A stretch of DNA of 64,000 bases from Paracoccaceae bacterium (GCA_019911965.1 JAIOJF010000043.1:23276-87275), one strand, 5' to 3'; counted from the first letter of the stretch, positions 9,042-18,708 are shown. Numbers and translations: made by a program. The notes: a model not told the origin generated them from the sequence alone.

Positions 9042-12000
9042 AGAGCTTCCCTGATGCTGATGGTTGTTTCAAGCGGCGTGCCGCGTCCAAGCGCGCCAAG
9101 TTGGTAGATCCGCACTGTCAGGCTGGTGATCGGACCGCCAAAATCCGCAACCTGCATGGCGCTGTCATAGGTAAACGCGGACGACGTCAGGCCAGAAACC
9201 GTGCGAACCACTGTGCTGCCATCGAGGATTTCCAGATCATAGCTCTCTGCGGCTTCCACCATCGGCGCCTCGGCCAGCACCCAGCTGTCCGCAGAAAGAG
9301 CCCGGGATCGGCGCGCCCAGCGCAAGGCGAGATCCCCATTGATCTCCTTGCGCATACGCAACTGGCACGGGGCGAAAGGCATCAAACCCCGTCCCTCCGG
9401 GGTGAATGTCAGCGCCGCCATCACAAGGTCCGACGGCGCGACACTGGCCGGTCCAACCCGCCAATACCACGGCAGACCGAGATCTGCTTCAGAAACCGAC
9501 AAAGGTTGCAGCGCGGCATTCAGCACGATGACCCGCGCCCCGATTGGGCTTGGATCCCCCATAGCAGCCTCAGTGCCGCGCTGACCACGCAACAGGCGGG
9601 TCAGCCGATATCGGCCTGGTGCCACCAGCTCCGCCTGGCCAGCCTGAATAATCTCCCAGATGCCGGGCCCACTCTCGATCGCCAGTGAATTGGCGCCGGC
9701 AAACAGCTCCAAATCGGTCACGCTGGTCGGCATGCCGGAGGACAGATCAACCAGCAGTTCATTGCCGTGATCAAAGCGCCAGAGCGGCCCGGCGTGAAAA
9801 TTTGCGGCAAGCGCGCCCATTTGCGCTGGTTGCCCAATGACATCCCGCAAGGTGAATCCAGCCTGCGAGGCGCTGCTCCAGACTGCAGCCGCGCCGTACC
9901 AGGGTTTTGCAAATATTGCCGCATAGGGCAGATGGGCGGGCACAGCCTCAGAGATTTGTGGCAGGTCGAGAAACGCAACTTCGGCCGGGCCAAAGCTGGT
10001 TGTGCCAGGCAGTTTTGCCGGGCGGACCTGACCGGGTGGCAGGTCGTAAATCGCCCCGTCGGTCCGGATCGCCTCAATTGCGCGCGCGCCCGCATCTGAA
10101 ACCCGCCCCAGACGATAGCTTATCAGTCGCGCATCATGATCAAGGGCGATGATATCGCCGGGATCAAAGGCGAGGCGTGACGGCGGAAGGCTGGCCGTCA
10201 GGGTTTCCCGTCCTACCCAGGCTTCCATCAGCGCACGGCGGCACCGGCGGTCTGCTTCCTCGGTTGGAACCGCCAGCGGAAAGCTTTCCGAAGCGATGCG
10301 GGAGGCGCCAACTGTGATCCGTCGGGCTTCAACCGTGACGGTATCATATTCCTCATCAGCCCGGATCACTTGCCATTTCAGCGCTTGCGGCATTTCGGTT
10401 TCCTGGCCACGGGTCAGCTCCATCACATCGCCTTGAGCAGCGACCAACTCATCGGGCGTAATCGTGACAACGGGTTGACGGCCGCGCGGCTGAAACCGGA
10501 TCACACCGCCGCTTTCCACCGCGTCAAAGCCAAAATGGCGCGCCAGTGTGGCGATCGAGGCGCGCGGGCTTTCAAGTGCTGTGATGACATAACCCTGCAC
10601 GATATCAGCAAGCTCACTTGCATCAATCAGCGCCGCGTCGAGACCGGCGCGGGCGCAAAGCTCGCGCAGCAGCGCAGCAAGGGTGATGGCTCCGGCACGT
10701 CCGTTCAGCCAGTGCCCCAACCGCCAGTTGGCCGCATCCGACCAGATGTCCGCCCGCGCCGGGAAATCCGGATAAGGCCTCGCATCCCAGGTCCAGACAG
10801 CGGCTTCATCCATGTCGATCATCGGGGCGGCGTAGGCGGTTGAGGTGGGATTGTATGCCGCCTCTGCCCAATGGCCGAGCATCGCCGTGAGATAGCGCCT
10901 CTGAATGATTTCGTCCTGCCAGCCACGGGAATACCAGGGCAAAGCGCTTTCGGTCGATTTTGGATCAAGGAACACATTGGGCTGATTGGTGCCGCGATCG
11001 ACCGCCGGACAGCCAAGTTCCGTGAAGCGGATCGGTTTGGATTGTGGGGCCCAGTCGGTGGATGAACCATTTTCCACCCCAGCCAAGCGGTCATAGTGCG
11101 GGTTTGACCACCAATTCCGGATGTCCTTTGGGCGAAACACCCAGGGCTTGCCATTGGCGCCATCCGTGATCGGCGTGCGGACTTGCGCCGCGCGATCTGC
11201 GTCTTTGGCATAGAACCAGTCAAACCCCTCGCCACCTTCGATCCCGGCGCGCAGATACTCCAGATCATGGATCGAGGACCAACCGGCCTCGGCATCCAGA
11301 TGATCCAACCCGTCGCGCCAATCCGACAGCGGCAGGTAATTGTCGATGCCGATGAAGTGGATATTCGGATCAGACCACAGCGGGTCGAGGTGAAACAGAA
11401 CATCCCCGGAACCATCCTGTGGCTGGTGGCCGAAATATTCCGACCAGTCGGCACCGTAACCCACATGGCCTAAAAGCACCTGCGGCGTGCCCGAGGTCAG
11501 GTGGATATCAAAATTCGAGGCAATCAACCCGTCATACATGATGATCTGCAGCTGGAGCCAGCGGGCTCCGGCTGGCAGAACACCACTGCCACTCGTCGTG
11601 TTGGTCGGCACAGACACGCTGGCGCTGGTGGAGGTGTTGAAGATGAGCCCGTTGAAAGAATGCGGGTAAGAAACATCCGGTAGCCCGCCCGCATCCGGCA
11701 GGCCGAAGGCGCGAAGCTGCAACCGCGTGCCACCCCAGATCCAGGTTTGCGTTGCCGAAAACGCGAGCGTTACATTGCCCGCATCGATATCCACGGCGGA
11801 CACACCGGCGGCAATCAGGTCAAAGCATTTGTAGAGCGTTCGGTTGTTGGTGGCGCTGGTATCAATGGTTCCGGTGGTGACCGCTGGCGAGGGCGCGTTC
11901 CAGTTCTCCCAGGTTGGGGCGGTTGATTCCATAACTCCTGCCGGGGTGTCGCCGGCATAGGGCACAAGGGTGAGATCGGTAAAATCAACCGGAATCGGAT

Positions 12001-13531
12001 AAAGCCCGGTCGAGATCGTCACCAGATTGGCCACGTCGGCCGCAAGCTGTTTCAGGGCGGTGACTACTGGATAGCTCGCAGCCCCGTCGCGGATCTGGCT
12101 CAGGCCGCGCAGTTCAGACCCAATCAGAAAGGCATCTACCCCGCCGGCTGCAACACACAGATGGGCATAATGCAGGATCATGCGGCGATAACCCCAGTCA
12201 TTTGGATCGCCGGTCCAGGACACGGTTTCACCAGAAACGTTGAAATCCGACGCCTGTGCATTGCCAAAGAAGGCCGCGACCTGTGCTGTTGCGGCAGCGG
12301 TCTTGTCCACTGTGCCGACAAACCCGGCGGCAGGGGAGCAGGTGATGCGGCCGCGCCACGGATAGGCCGCTTGGCCGATAGAGGCGGCGTTGTGGGAATA
12401 AGGATCCGGCAAGATATTGCCCGCCGGGATATTCATCAGCAGAAACGGATAGACCGTCACCCGCTTGCCGCGGGCTTTCAGCTCTTTGATTGCCTGCACA
12501 ATGGCAAAATCCGCCGGTGTACCGCCATATGCCGGGTGGCCTTCTGCATCCAGGCTCACGACGCTGGCAGACGCCCGGTCGATACCGTTGACCGACCAGG
12601 CTTCCGGCGAGGTGGGTTTGGTGGCATGTTCGACACCGGGTCTGATCAGGCAGTGTTCAGCACGCAGATCGGAACCGAACCAGGAGGCCACCAGCGACAC
12701 GCTTTTTACATTCGGCAGGACGGTTTCAAGCTGGTCGAGCGAGATGACTATGTCTGTGGCCGCCGCACTGGCATGCATGTTTTCAGGGGTTGTCGCACCG
12801 GAGCTTCCCTGCCGGATTGGCTCGGTTGCGTAGACGAACTCCCCGGAGCCCGGGATCAGGGTCACGGCTTTGATCTGGCGCTCAAGGGCGTCGGGATCCT
12901 CGAGCGACCGAAACACTTCAAAGGAAAGCTGCGGAATGCGGTTGCCGAAGTGCTCGAGCGACAATTCTTCAAACATCACATAGGCTGTGCCACGATAAGC
13001 TGGCGCGTTGCCCGCACCCATCTTTGCTGCAATGAACGGGTCCGGTTGTTGGGCTTCATCGCCTTTATGGAGCCGCCAGGTGATGCCGGTCAAATCCAGC
13101 GGCTTACCGTCGGCCCAGATCCGTCCAATCCCGGTAACCGGCCCCTCGCACAGCGCGACCGCGAAAGAGGCTGTGTAAAGATAGGCCGTGGTCGTCACGC
13201 CGCCGCCGCCACCTTTACCACCACCTTGGGTGCTGGTGTTGACGGTTTCGGTAAAATCCGTCGCCCAGATGATATTGCCGCCAATGCGCATCCGGCCGTA
13301 AACGCGCGGGATCACTGCGCCCTCGGTCGATGTGGTGATTGTGAGGGTCTCTAACCGCGCGCCCTCGATACGTTGGCCGGGTGCGAGCGAGGACACAATC
13401 CAGCTGTCGATCATCGAGCCCGCAAAAGAGCCGATCGCACCGCCGATGGTGGCGGCCGACACACCGAGCACGGCACCGCCGATACTGCCGCCAATTGCAG
13501 CACCAGCTGAGGCCAGAAGAATGGAAGCCAT
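9038..13531 (-). CDS. GTA gp15-like baseplate megatron / host specificity protein, prophage 1
   Basis: A 1497-residue baseplate hub protein. The N-terminus is a Gly/Ala-rich hydrophobic stretch (residues 1-45), followed by conserved IPRVYGRMRIGGNIIWAT. A TIM-barrel-like glycoside hydrolase domain occupies the middle (ADWSEYFGHQP, LDPLWSDPNIHFIGIDNY, KPWVFRPKDIRNWW). The last third has tail-protein domains with RYRLTRLLRGQRGTE. This order matches the large GTA tail protein and related rhodobacteral phages. I chose ATG 13531, one base after the stop of the NlpC/P60 gene; an in-frame extension to 13579 lies inside that gene. A truncated homologue is at 61399-63866. It probably forms the tail tip and may process cell-wall or surface glycan. 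Confidence 0.9.
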   Translation of the reverse strand: MASILLASAGAAIGGSIGGAVLGVSAATIGGAIGSFAGSMIDSWIVSSLAPGQRIEGARLETLTITTSTEGAVIPRVYGRMRIGGNIIWATDFTETVNTSTQGGGKGGGGGVTTTAYLYTASFAVALCEGPVTGIGRIWADGKPLDLTGITWRLHKGDEAQQPDPFIAAKMGAGNAPAYRGTAYVMFEELSLEHFGNRIPQLSFEVFRSLEDPDALERQIKAVTLIPGSGEFVYATEPIRQGSSGATTPENMHASAAATDIVISLDQLETVLPNVKSVSLVASWFGSDLRAEHCLIRPGVEHATKPTSPEAWSVNGIDRASASVVSLDAEGHPAYGGTPADFAIVQAIKELKARGKRVTVYPFLLMNIPAGNILPDPYSHNAASIGQAAYPWRGRITCSPAAGFVGTVDKTAAATAQVAAFFGNAQASDFNVSGETVSWTGDPNDWGYRRMILHYAHLCVAAGGVDAFLIGSELRGLSQIRDGAASYPVVTALKQLAADVANLVTISTGLYPIPVDFTDLTLVPYAGDTPAGVMESTAPTWENWNAPSPAVTTGTIDTSATNNRTLYKCFDLIAAGVSAVDIDAGNVTLAFSATQTWIWGGTRLQLRAFGLPDAGGLPDVSYPHSFNGLIFNTSTSASVSVPTNTTSGSGVLPAGARWLQLQIIMYDGLIASNFDIHLTSGTPQVLLGHVGYGADWSEYFGHQPQDGSGDVLFHLDPLWSDPNIHFIGIDNYLPLSDWRDGLDHLDAEAGWSSIHDLEYLRAGIEGGEGFDWFYAKDADRAAQVRTPITDGANGKPWVFRPKDIRNWWSNPHYDRLAGVENGSSTDWAPQSKPIRFTELGCPAVDRGTNQPNVFLDPKSTESALPWYSRGWQDEIIQRRYLTAMLGHWAEAAYNPTSTAYAAPMIDMDEAAVWTWDARPYPDFPARADIWSDAANWRLGHWLNGRAGAITLAALLRELCARAGLDAALIDASELADIVQGYVITALESPRASIATLARHFGFDAVESGGVIRFQPRGRQPVVTITPDELVAAQGDVMELTRGQETEMPQALKWQVIRADEEYDTVTVEARRITVGASRIASESFPLAVPTEEADRRCRRALMEAWVGRETLTASLPPSRLAFDPGDIIALDHDARLISYRLGRVSDAGARAIEAIRTDGAIYDLPPGQVRPAKLPGTTSFGPAEVAFLDLPQISEAVPAHLPYAAIFAKPWYGAAAVWSSASQAGFTLRDVIGQPAQMGALAANFHAGPLWRFDHGNELLVDLSSGMPTSVTDLELFAGANSLAIESGPGIWEIIQAGQAELVAPGRYRLTRLLRGQRGTEAAMGDPSPIGARVIVLNAALQPLSVSEADLGLPWYWRVGPASVAPSDLVMAALTFTPEGRGLMPFAPCQLRMRKEINGDLALRWARRSRALSADSWVLAEAPMVEAAESYDLEILDGSTVVRTVSGLTSSAFTYDSAMQVADFGGPITSLTVRIYQLGALGRGTPLETTISIREAL

Positions 13532-13532
13532 G

Positions 13533-14075
13533 TCAGGTCTTTCGTTTGGCCGGATCAGGGAACCGGAAAGCGTAAGCAATGCGGCGCTGCCAGGCCGGCG
13601 TCAGATGTTCCTCGATCACGCCAGAGCGCTCATAAGCATGGATGAAGCGGGGGTGCCCGCCGCGATCCCGGCCACTCAGAATGCCGCAATGCTTGGCAAT
13701 CGCGCCCGCGCGCATGCGAAACAGGATGACATCGCCGGTGCGGGCATCAGAAATATTCAACTCTTCCATTGCTGCCCTTGCAGCTTCGGCCAGCACTTCG
13801 ACGGGACCGGTTTCGCCCCAATCACGCGAATAGGGCGGCACCGGCCCGGTGTCATCCAGGGGCTCATCGCCAACGACCTCACGCCAAACGCCGCGAATGA
13901 GACCGAGGCAATCACAGCCGACACCACGTACAGAAGCTTGGTCGTGGTAAGGTGTGCCGATCCAGCGGCGGGTGGCTTTGACGATGCGCGCCGGGGCAGT
14001 GTTGGCCCTGGCTCTCGCGCATTGCTGCGCATCACGCTGCCGCCCGCCGTTTCCCTTGGAAACGTCGTAATTCAC
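13533..14075 (-). CDS. NlpC/P60-family tail peptidase (GTA gp14-like)
   Basis: A 180-residue protein with the NlpC/P60 pattern: GCDCLGLIRG (catalytic Cys56 in the DCxGL context) and AKHCGIL (candidate His129). Such proteins in GTA-like tails cut peptidoglycan peptides during DNA entry. The start is a GTG that overlaps the stop of the DUF2163 gene (GTGA). The N-terminal 30 residues look non-conserved. The gene sits between DUF2163 and the megatron gene, exactly as in the GTA tail cluster. Confidence 0.85.
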   Translation of the reverse strand: MNYDVSKGNGGRQRDAQQCARARANTAPARIVKATRRWIGTPYHDQASVRGVGCDCLGLIRGVWREVVGDEPLDDTGPVPPYSRDWGETGPVEVLAEAARAAMEELNISDARTGDVILFRMRAGAIAKHCGILSGRDRGGHPRFIHAYERSGVIEEHLTPAWQRRIAYAFRFPDPAKRKT

Positions 14076-14956
14076 AAGACGGTTCCCGCATTGGCATCGC
14101 CCTTGGCGGCATAACGAATAATGGTGTCTTGGCCCGGGATATGTGGAAAGCCACGGAAATTGGCCGCATTGGCGAACTTGCTCTGGCAGGTTTCAAAGCG
14201 CTTGTCGCATCCGGCGGAAATGTCGATGGTGTCACCGGGGGTGATTGGGCGCACCGGCGCTTCCAGCAAGGTGATCTTCACATCAGTGCCTGTAACTGTT
14301 TGGCTCAGCACCTCGGCCGCGCGGCCGATATTGGCGCCAGTGAGCCAGGTCAATGTTCCAAGCCCAAACCAGCCCTCAGAAAAGCCCGACAGGCCGGAGA
14401 CCGTAAAGCTGCGATCCCCCGTGAGTGATACGACTGAGCCGGACCCTTTGAACGCCGGGTCAGCCAGATCGACACCGCAACGCATATCTCCCAAAGCCGC
14501 ATCACAACTCGCCTGAAAGGTCCGCCCGACGGTCTGGCCAAGCACATGTGCGAGGGATCGCATCTCGGCGACAAAATGTAGCCGTCCGCGCCGAATCTGG
14601 CCGATAGCACCACGGCGCAGCAGGGCCCGTTGGCTGGCGTCGGCCCAGTTGACGCGCCAGACCTCCACCGTCGCGTTGTCCCAGCGGCCATCAAGAATGT
14701 CGGTTTCGGTGATGGTATCGGAGGTCAGTACACCCTCGGCCTCCTGCGCATCGACTGAAAGGTCAGAGCCTGCGCGGATTTCCGAAGCGGTGAAACCGGA
14801 TTCAGGTTCAAAGGTGGTGCCGTCAAATGTGAGCGACACATCATGATCGGTGAAGCCAAATACTGCCCCGTCATTACGGGTCAGACGCCAGCACCAGGCC
14901 AAGGTGGTCGTGCCGCTATCAAGATGGGTTTGCAGGCTTGGCAAAAACTGTTTCAT
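14072..14956 (-). CDS. DUF2163 tail protein (GTA gp13-like)
   Basis: A 294-residue protein matching the DUF2163 / phage_BR0599 type: an N-terminal LAWCWRLTRNDGAVFGFTDHD segment, then a C-terminal region with spaced cysteines (ASCDAALGDMRCGVDL and CDKRFETCQSKFANAANFRGF). In GTA-like tails this forms part of the hub below the distal tail protein. It starts in an ATGA overlap with DUF2460 and ends in a GTGA overlap with the NlpC/P60 gene, so the tail genes are translationally coupled. No anomaly is seen. Confidence 0.88.
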   Translation of the reverse strand: MKQFLPSLQTHLDSGTTTLAWCWRLTRNDGAVFGFTDHDVSLTFDGTTFEPESGFTASEIRAGSDLSVDAQEAEGVLTSDTITETDILDGRWDNATVEVWRVNWADASQRALLRRGAIGQIRRGRLHFVAEMRSLAHVLGQTVGRTFQASCDAALGDMRCGVDLADPAFKGSGSVVSLTGDRSFTVSGLSGFSEGWFGLGTLTWLTGANIGRAAEVLSQTVTGTDVKITLLEAPVRPITPGDTIDISAGCDKRFETCQSKFANAANFRGFPHIPGQDTIIRYAAKGDANAGTVL

Positions 14957-15579
14957 CGGCGGACCTCAATCAAGGGAATGGATGTAATGGAGCCGAGGCG
15001 CTCGATGTCGTGGGTGACATCAAGCCGGTCGGTGTCAAACCGCACCGGCACGTCAAATTCGAAACCTGCGGTGATTGCGACGCCGCTGGCGGGCGCGGCG
15101 GTGAAAGTGACAAGGCCGGTTGTGGTGTCGACCGACCAGCCTGACGCTTTACCGACCCCGTCCAATGCCACCTTCACGGTCCCGGCCACCGGCTTGGTGA
15201 TCGTGCGGGCCCATGTTTGCGCGCCGGACGCATAGGTTTTCACCAGCTGAAACGCCGTAGAAATGCCATCACCGGTGCCGATCACCTGATCGGTCGCCGC
15301 TGGCGTTCCTGACGGCAGGCAGGATTTATAATCACCCCAGTCCTTCCAGCGAAACCCATAGAGCCGCCCGTTGCGAGCTTCGAAAAAAGCCACCACGGTC
15401 GCCAGATCATCGGCGCGGCGGACACCATAGGCGGCATCATAGCGGCGGCGCGAGTTGGCCCAACTGGCATTGCGTTCCTCATCGCCTGAGGCCAGTTCGA
15501 CAATCTGGGTGCGTCGCTCGGGCCCGCCACGCGCCCCCCGACTGATGTTGTCGGGAAAGCGGATTTCATGAAGCGCCAT
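14953..15579 (-). CDS. DUF2460 tail protein (GTA gp12-like distal tail protein)
   Basis: A protein of about 208 residues of the DUF2460 / TIGR02217 type, starting MALHEIRFPDNISRGARGGPER and including VAFFEARNGRLYGFRWKDW. It corresponds to the distal tail protein of GTA-like tails, which connects tube and hub. ATG 15579 is preferred because GGAGGGG lies about ten bases upstream; a GTG at 15585 that overlaps the tape-measure stop is an alternative. Confidence 0.88.
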   Translation of the reverse strand: MALHEIRFPDNISRGARGGPERRTQIVELASGDEERNASWANSRRRYDAAYGVRRADDLATVVAFFEARNGRLYGFRWKDWGDYKSCLPSGTPAATDQVIGTGDGISTAFQLVKTYASGAQTWARTITKPVAGTVKVALDGVGKASGWSVDTTTGLVTFTAAPASGVAITAGFEFDVPVRFDTDRLDVTHDIERLGSITSIPLIEVRR

Positions 15580-15581
15580 GT

Positions 15582-17714
15582 TCACATGCCCCTCCGACCC
15601 AGCGCGACCGCCCGGGCAATGTCGGCCGAAACTTGCGTGCGCGATTGCCGGAAGCTTTCGGCGTCTCTGGTCTGAATGTTGATGGTGATGTTCTGTGCAC
15701 CGGCGGTGCCGAATTGAGATGCCTCGCGCCGGTTCAGCACCCGCTCGCCCTTTTGCAGAATGGCGGGCACCTCGTCTGGCCGCAGTCCCGCCCAGCCACC
15801 GCTATGCATGCGCGGCGCAGCGGCAAAGGCCATGGCGGGAACCATCCGTTGCGGAGCGCCAGCCCCGACCATGCCACCGGCATGCAACACTGGCGCAAAG
15901 ATGCCGCCGAGATTGCCAAGTGCCCCTGACAGGGCATTGGCCAGGGGTCCGAGAATGAACTTTCGTGCCGACAGTGTCGCCATGTCAGCCAGCAGCGAGG
16001 CCACCAGCCCGTGAAAATCGAGCTTGCCGGTTTTGACGAACTCACCAATCGCGTTCTCCGCTCCCTGAAACGCCCCGACCAGACTGTCGCCCAGCCCTTT
16101 GCCCATATCCATGGCTTTGGTGGCATACTCCTTGAGAGAATCTGCCGCCAGTTTCCACGCGGTTTTGGCCACCTCAGCCGCTGTGCGCGCAGCTTTGCCC
16201 GCCCCGGTGACTGCCTGAGACAAGGCTTCGGCGGAAGTTGTGGTGTCAGTCAGACCGTTCCCGGTTGCTTCGAGGCTCTTCTTCAGGGCATCCCGCAACG
16301 CCTGCATCGAGGTCAGCGGGGCTTTCGCAGCATTTGCCCCAGTGACGGCCGCGACCGCCAACTCCTGCGATTTGCTTTTTGCGGCCTCTGCCGCAGCGGC
16401 CATTTCATAATACCCGGAGCCCGCATCAATGGCCGCCCCGCCAAGTTTGAGCGCGACCGCATCCATGCCCGGCACGTCGCGCAAACCGCCTGCGATCATG
16501 TGCAGGAAATCCGCCCATTTCTTCTGGATCGCCGCCAGCATTCGTAACCAGCCGGTTTCAATCGTGGCCCAGACGGTTGCCAGGGCCAGGCCGAGTGATT
16601 TGCCGCCGAACTTGATGCGTTCCCAGACTTCCACGGCGACGTCATTCAAAAGCCGCATGGCTTCGCCAAAACCACCGGCACCCGCAATGAGGCGGGTGAA
16701 CCAATAGACCAGTTCCCCAGCCCCGACGATCAATGCCCCGATGCCGGTGCGGATCAGCGCGCCGCGCAACACCACCAGCGTTGTCGCCAGACCGCGCACC
16801 GAAAGCGCTGCGGCGACCAGACCCGCAGCCCAGCGCCCGGCCAGAAATGTGGCGAAGGTTGCGGCATAGGCACCGAGCCGGGCGAGATTGTCAAACACCA
16901 GCCGGATGGCTTGGCCAACAGGGCCCGTCGTGTTCGCCACTGCGGCCAGGGCATTGGCAACAGCCTCAAGTGCCGGGGATGCGGCAACCGCCAGCTGGTT
17001 TGACAGCCCGCGCCAGATCAGCCCAAGCCGGGAAATGGCGTCATTGGTACGCTCGATCTGGTTGGCATCCTGCTCAGAGACGATCACCCCGAAATCCCGC
17101 ATGTCCTGGGTTGCCTGCCTGAGGGTTGCGCTGTCGATCCGGGCCATGGCGATCGAGCCTTCTTCGCCAAACAGCTGACCCGCCACGGCCGCGCGTTCTG
17201 CCGCAGGCACAAACTCCAGGATCGCGGCGTTGATCGCCCCGACCCGTTCATCCAGCGGCAGGGACAGCAGCCCGGCCGCCGTCAGATGCAGGCGCTTGAG
17301 CGCTTCGGCTGCCGGACCGCTCCCGGCAGCCGCCTGGCTGAGGCGTCGGGTCAGGTCCTTCGTGGCCTGTTCGATCCCCGAAAAGGCAACACCCGCAAGT
17401 TCCCCGGCGCGCTCCAGCACCTGAATGCTGGCCACGGTAGTATCAAGAGACTGCGCAAGCTTGGCCTGAGCATCAATAGTTTGCAGCCCGGAGCGCACCA
17501 TGGCGATCCCCGCAGCGGCAACCGCGGCCACCGCTGCCGCTGCCACAAGCTTTGCCCGTCGCGCAAAAGCGGCCATCCGGGCATTCGCCATTTCCATCTC
17601 ACGGCTGAGACCTCCGAAGCCCCGGCTGCCGGATTCGCCAATCCCTTCCAGTTCTGCACGGACCTGTTTGCCGCCAACGGCGGCAAGACGGACCGAAACG
17701 CGTTTTTCAGTCAT
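15582..17714 (-). CDS. Phage tail tape measure protein
   Basis: A 710-residue, mostly helical protein rich in Ala and Gly. The N-terminal 150 residues have the SRGFGGLSREMEMANARMAAF pattern typical of tape measures, several hydrophobic segments lie between about residues 230 and 350, and the C-terminus has a short conserved tail (RRGM). AAGGAG precedes the ATG. The protein would set tail length and leave through the tail during DNA ejection. At 710 residues it would specify a fairly short siphovirus tail. The vapBC cassette lies immediately upstream in the opposite orientation, separating this gene from the tail chaperones it normally follows. Confidence 0.88.
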   Translation of the reverse strand: MTEKRVSVRLAAVGGKQVRAELEGIGESGSRGFGGLSREMEMANARMAAFARRAKLVAAAAVAAVAAAGIAMVRSGLQTIDAQAKLAQSLDTTVASIQVLERAGELAGVAFSGIEQATKDLTRRLSQAAAGSGPAAEALKRLHLTAAGLLSLPLDERVGAINAAILEFVPAAERAAVAGQLFGEEGSIAMARIDSATLRQATQDMRDFGVIVSEQDANQIERTNDAISRLGLIWRGLSNQLAVAASPALEAVANALAAVANTTGPVGQAIRLVFDNLARLGAYAATFATFLAGRWAAGLVAAALSVRGLATTLVVLRGALIRTGIGALIVGAGELVYWFTRLIAGAGGFGEAMRLLNDVAVEVWERIKFGGKSLGLALATVWATIETGWLRMLAAIQKKWADFLHMIAGGLRDVPGMDAVALKLGGAAIDAGSGYYEMAAAAEAAKSKSQELAVAAVTGANAAKAPLTSMQALRDALKKSLEATGNGLTDTTTSAEALSQAVTGAGKAARTAAEVAKTAWKLAADSLKEYATKAMDMGKGLGDSLVGAFQGAENAIGEFVKTGKLDFHGLVASLLADMATLSARKFILGPLANALSGALGNLGGIFAPVLHAGGMVGAGAPQRMVPAMAFAAAPRMHSGGWAGLRPDEVPAILQKGERVLNRREASQFGTAGAQNITINIQTRDAESFRQSRTQVSADIARAVALGRRGM

Positions 17715-17726
17715 TGATCAGACTCC

Positions 17727-17755
17727 TTGAATTGTCAGGCGACATATCTTACATT
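17727..17755 (+). promoter_or_regulatory. Likely sigma70-type promoter of vapBC
   Basis: TTGAAT at 17727-17732 and TACATT at 17750-17755 are separated by 17 bases, and the vapB ATG lies 30 bases further on. It provides the toxin-antitoxin pair with its own plus-strand transcription against the tail genes. Confidence 0.45.
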
Positions 17756-17784
17756 TTGTTTGTCGATCATCAGAAGGTAAGAAC

Positions 17785-17997
17785 ATGGCCGAGACCGCCA
17801 CCCTGTCCTCGAAATTTCAGATATCCATCCCCAAAGCGGTGCGGACGGCACATCACTGGGAAGCGGGCCTGACCTTTGCCTTCATCCCCAAGGGAACCGG
17901 CGTTTTGCTCACCCCGGTCCCCACGCGCGCGGAGTTGAAAGGCCTGGCGAAAGGTGCCAAGCCAACAGATTACCGGGACCGGTCGGATCGCTTTTGA
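17785..17997 (+). CDS. VapB-type antitoxin (AbrB/MazE fold)
   Basis: A 70-residue protein with the swapped-hairpin AbrB pattern ATLSSKFQISIPKAVR at the N-terminus, which binds DNA, and a short C-terminal tail (PTDYRDRSDRF) that would bind and neutralise the toxin. It overlaps the toxin gene by four bases. The pair is oriented against the tail module, so it is cargo with its own promoter. Autoregulation by the antitoxin-toxin complex is typical of the family. Confidence 0.85.
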   Translation: MAETATLSSKFQISIPKAVRTAHHWEAGLTFAFIPKGTGVLLTPVPTRAELKGLAKGAKPTDYRDRSDRF

Positions 17998-18377
17998 TGC
18001 GGCTCGTTGATACGTCGGCCTGGATTGAATGGCTGATCGCCTCACCGACCGGCGAGAAAGTCGAATCCCATCTGCCGGAAGTTGCAGATTGGCTGGTGCC
18101 GACCATGGTCCAGCTGGAACTTGTCAAATGGCTCACCCGCGAGGTTAGCGAGGACAAGGCAGATCAGGTCATTGCCTTTACGCAGATTTGCAACATTGCA
18201 CCCCTTGATACCGAAATCGCCCTCGCTGCCGCCGACGCGTGTCGCGAGTTCCGGCTGGCCACAGCCGATGCGGTTATCTTTGCAACGGCCCGCGCCCATG
18301 GCGCGGACCTGATCACTTGCGATCAGCATTTCTCCGATTTGCCAGGCGTTACCCTGATCGAAAAAATCACTGGCTGA
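17994..18377 (+). CDS. VapC-type PIN-domain ribonuclease toxin
   Basis: A 127-residue PIN-domain protein. Conserved acidic residues are in LVDTSAWIE near the N-terminus and in TADAVIFATARAHGADLITCDQHF toward the C-terminus. VapC toxins cleave RNA, often tRNA, when the antitoxin is lost. The stop codon lies inside the 3' end of the frameshifted tail chaperone frame on the other strand (11 bases of tail-to-tail overlap), so cargo and structural genes share a boundary. The pair may serve prophage maintenance or abortive infection; this is inference from the family. Confidence 0.85.
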   Translation: MMRLVDTSAWIEWLIASPTGEKVESHLPEVADWLVPTMVQLELVKWLTREVSEDKADQVIAFTQICNIAPLDTEIALAAADACREFRLATADAVIFATARAHGADLITCDQHFSDLPGVTLIEKITG

Positions 18378-18708
18378 ACCTTGCTTCATCATCGTCTGCG
18401 GTTTTCGCACCGAGTTGACGCACCATTGCCGCTTCGATGACGGGCAGAAGTTCGGCTGCGGCCATTGACGGTACACCCAGGGTCGTTGCGATTTGCAGGG
18501 CTGCGCCCATATCCCAGCCGATAACGGCGGAACCGGCGATCCGCATCTGCCCACCAAGGCGCCCGACCAGATCCCAGACCTGCCAACCCTCAAAGCTCTT
18601 CGGCGCATTCAGCTGTCTTGGGCAGTCAGGGCAGTCGCCAGTGCAGGCGGCGCAATAGTCCGCGCCCCCGCCGAATTCCCAGTCGGCGAGGGCGCCAAGA
18701 CGTTTTTT
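18367..18708 (-). CDS. Tail assembly chaperone, -1 frame extension (T part)
   Basis: This frame has no ATG, GTG or TTG between its upstream in-frame stop and the conserved core, yet it encodes a coherent protein: LGALADWEFGGGADY, a Cys cluster (CAACTGDCPDCPRQ), then SFEGWQVWDLVGRLG and a helical end stopping at 18367. It is in the -1 frame relative to the chaperone N-part and is joined to it at A AAA AAC (18702-18708). This is the G/GT-type arrangement found upstream of tape-measure genes. It overlaps the end of vapC by 11 bases. The product would be made as a fusion with the N-part. Confidence 0.75.
   Translation of the reverse strand, partial: KKRLGALADWEFGGGADYCAACTGDCPDCPRQLNAPKSFEGWQVWDLVGRLGGQMRIAGSAVIGWDMGAALQIATTLGVPSMAAAELLPVIEAAMVRQLGAKTADDDEARFSQ

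Noticed and set aside
12161..13354. A 397-codon open frame on the plus strand
   Set aside because: It lies fully antisense to the megatron gene, has no ribosome-binding site or family motif, and its residue make-up is that of a GC-rich shadow frame.
18389..18608. Minus-strand frames starting with ATG 18608 or 18586 as separate genes
   Set aside because: Their products are Arg-rich and unlike proteins, while the other frame in this stretch gives a coherent chaperone C-part joined by the frameshift.
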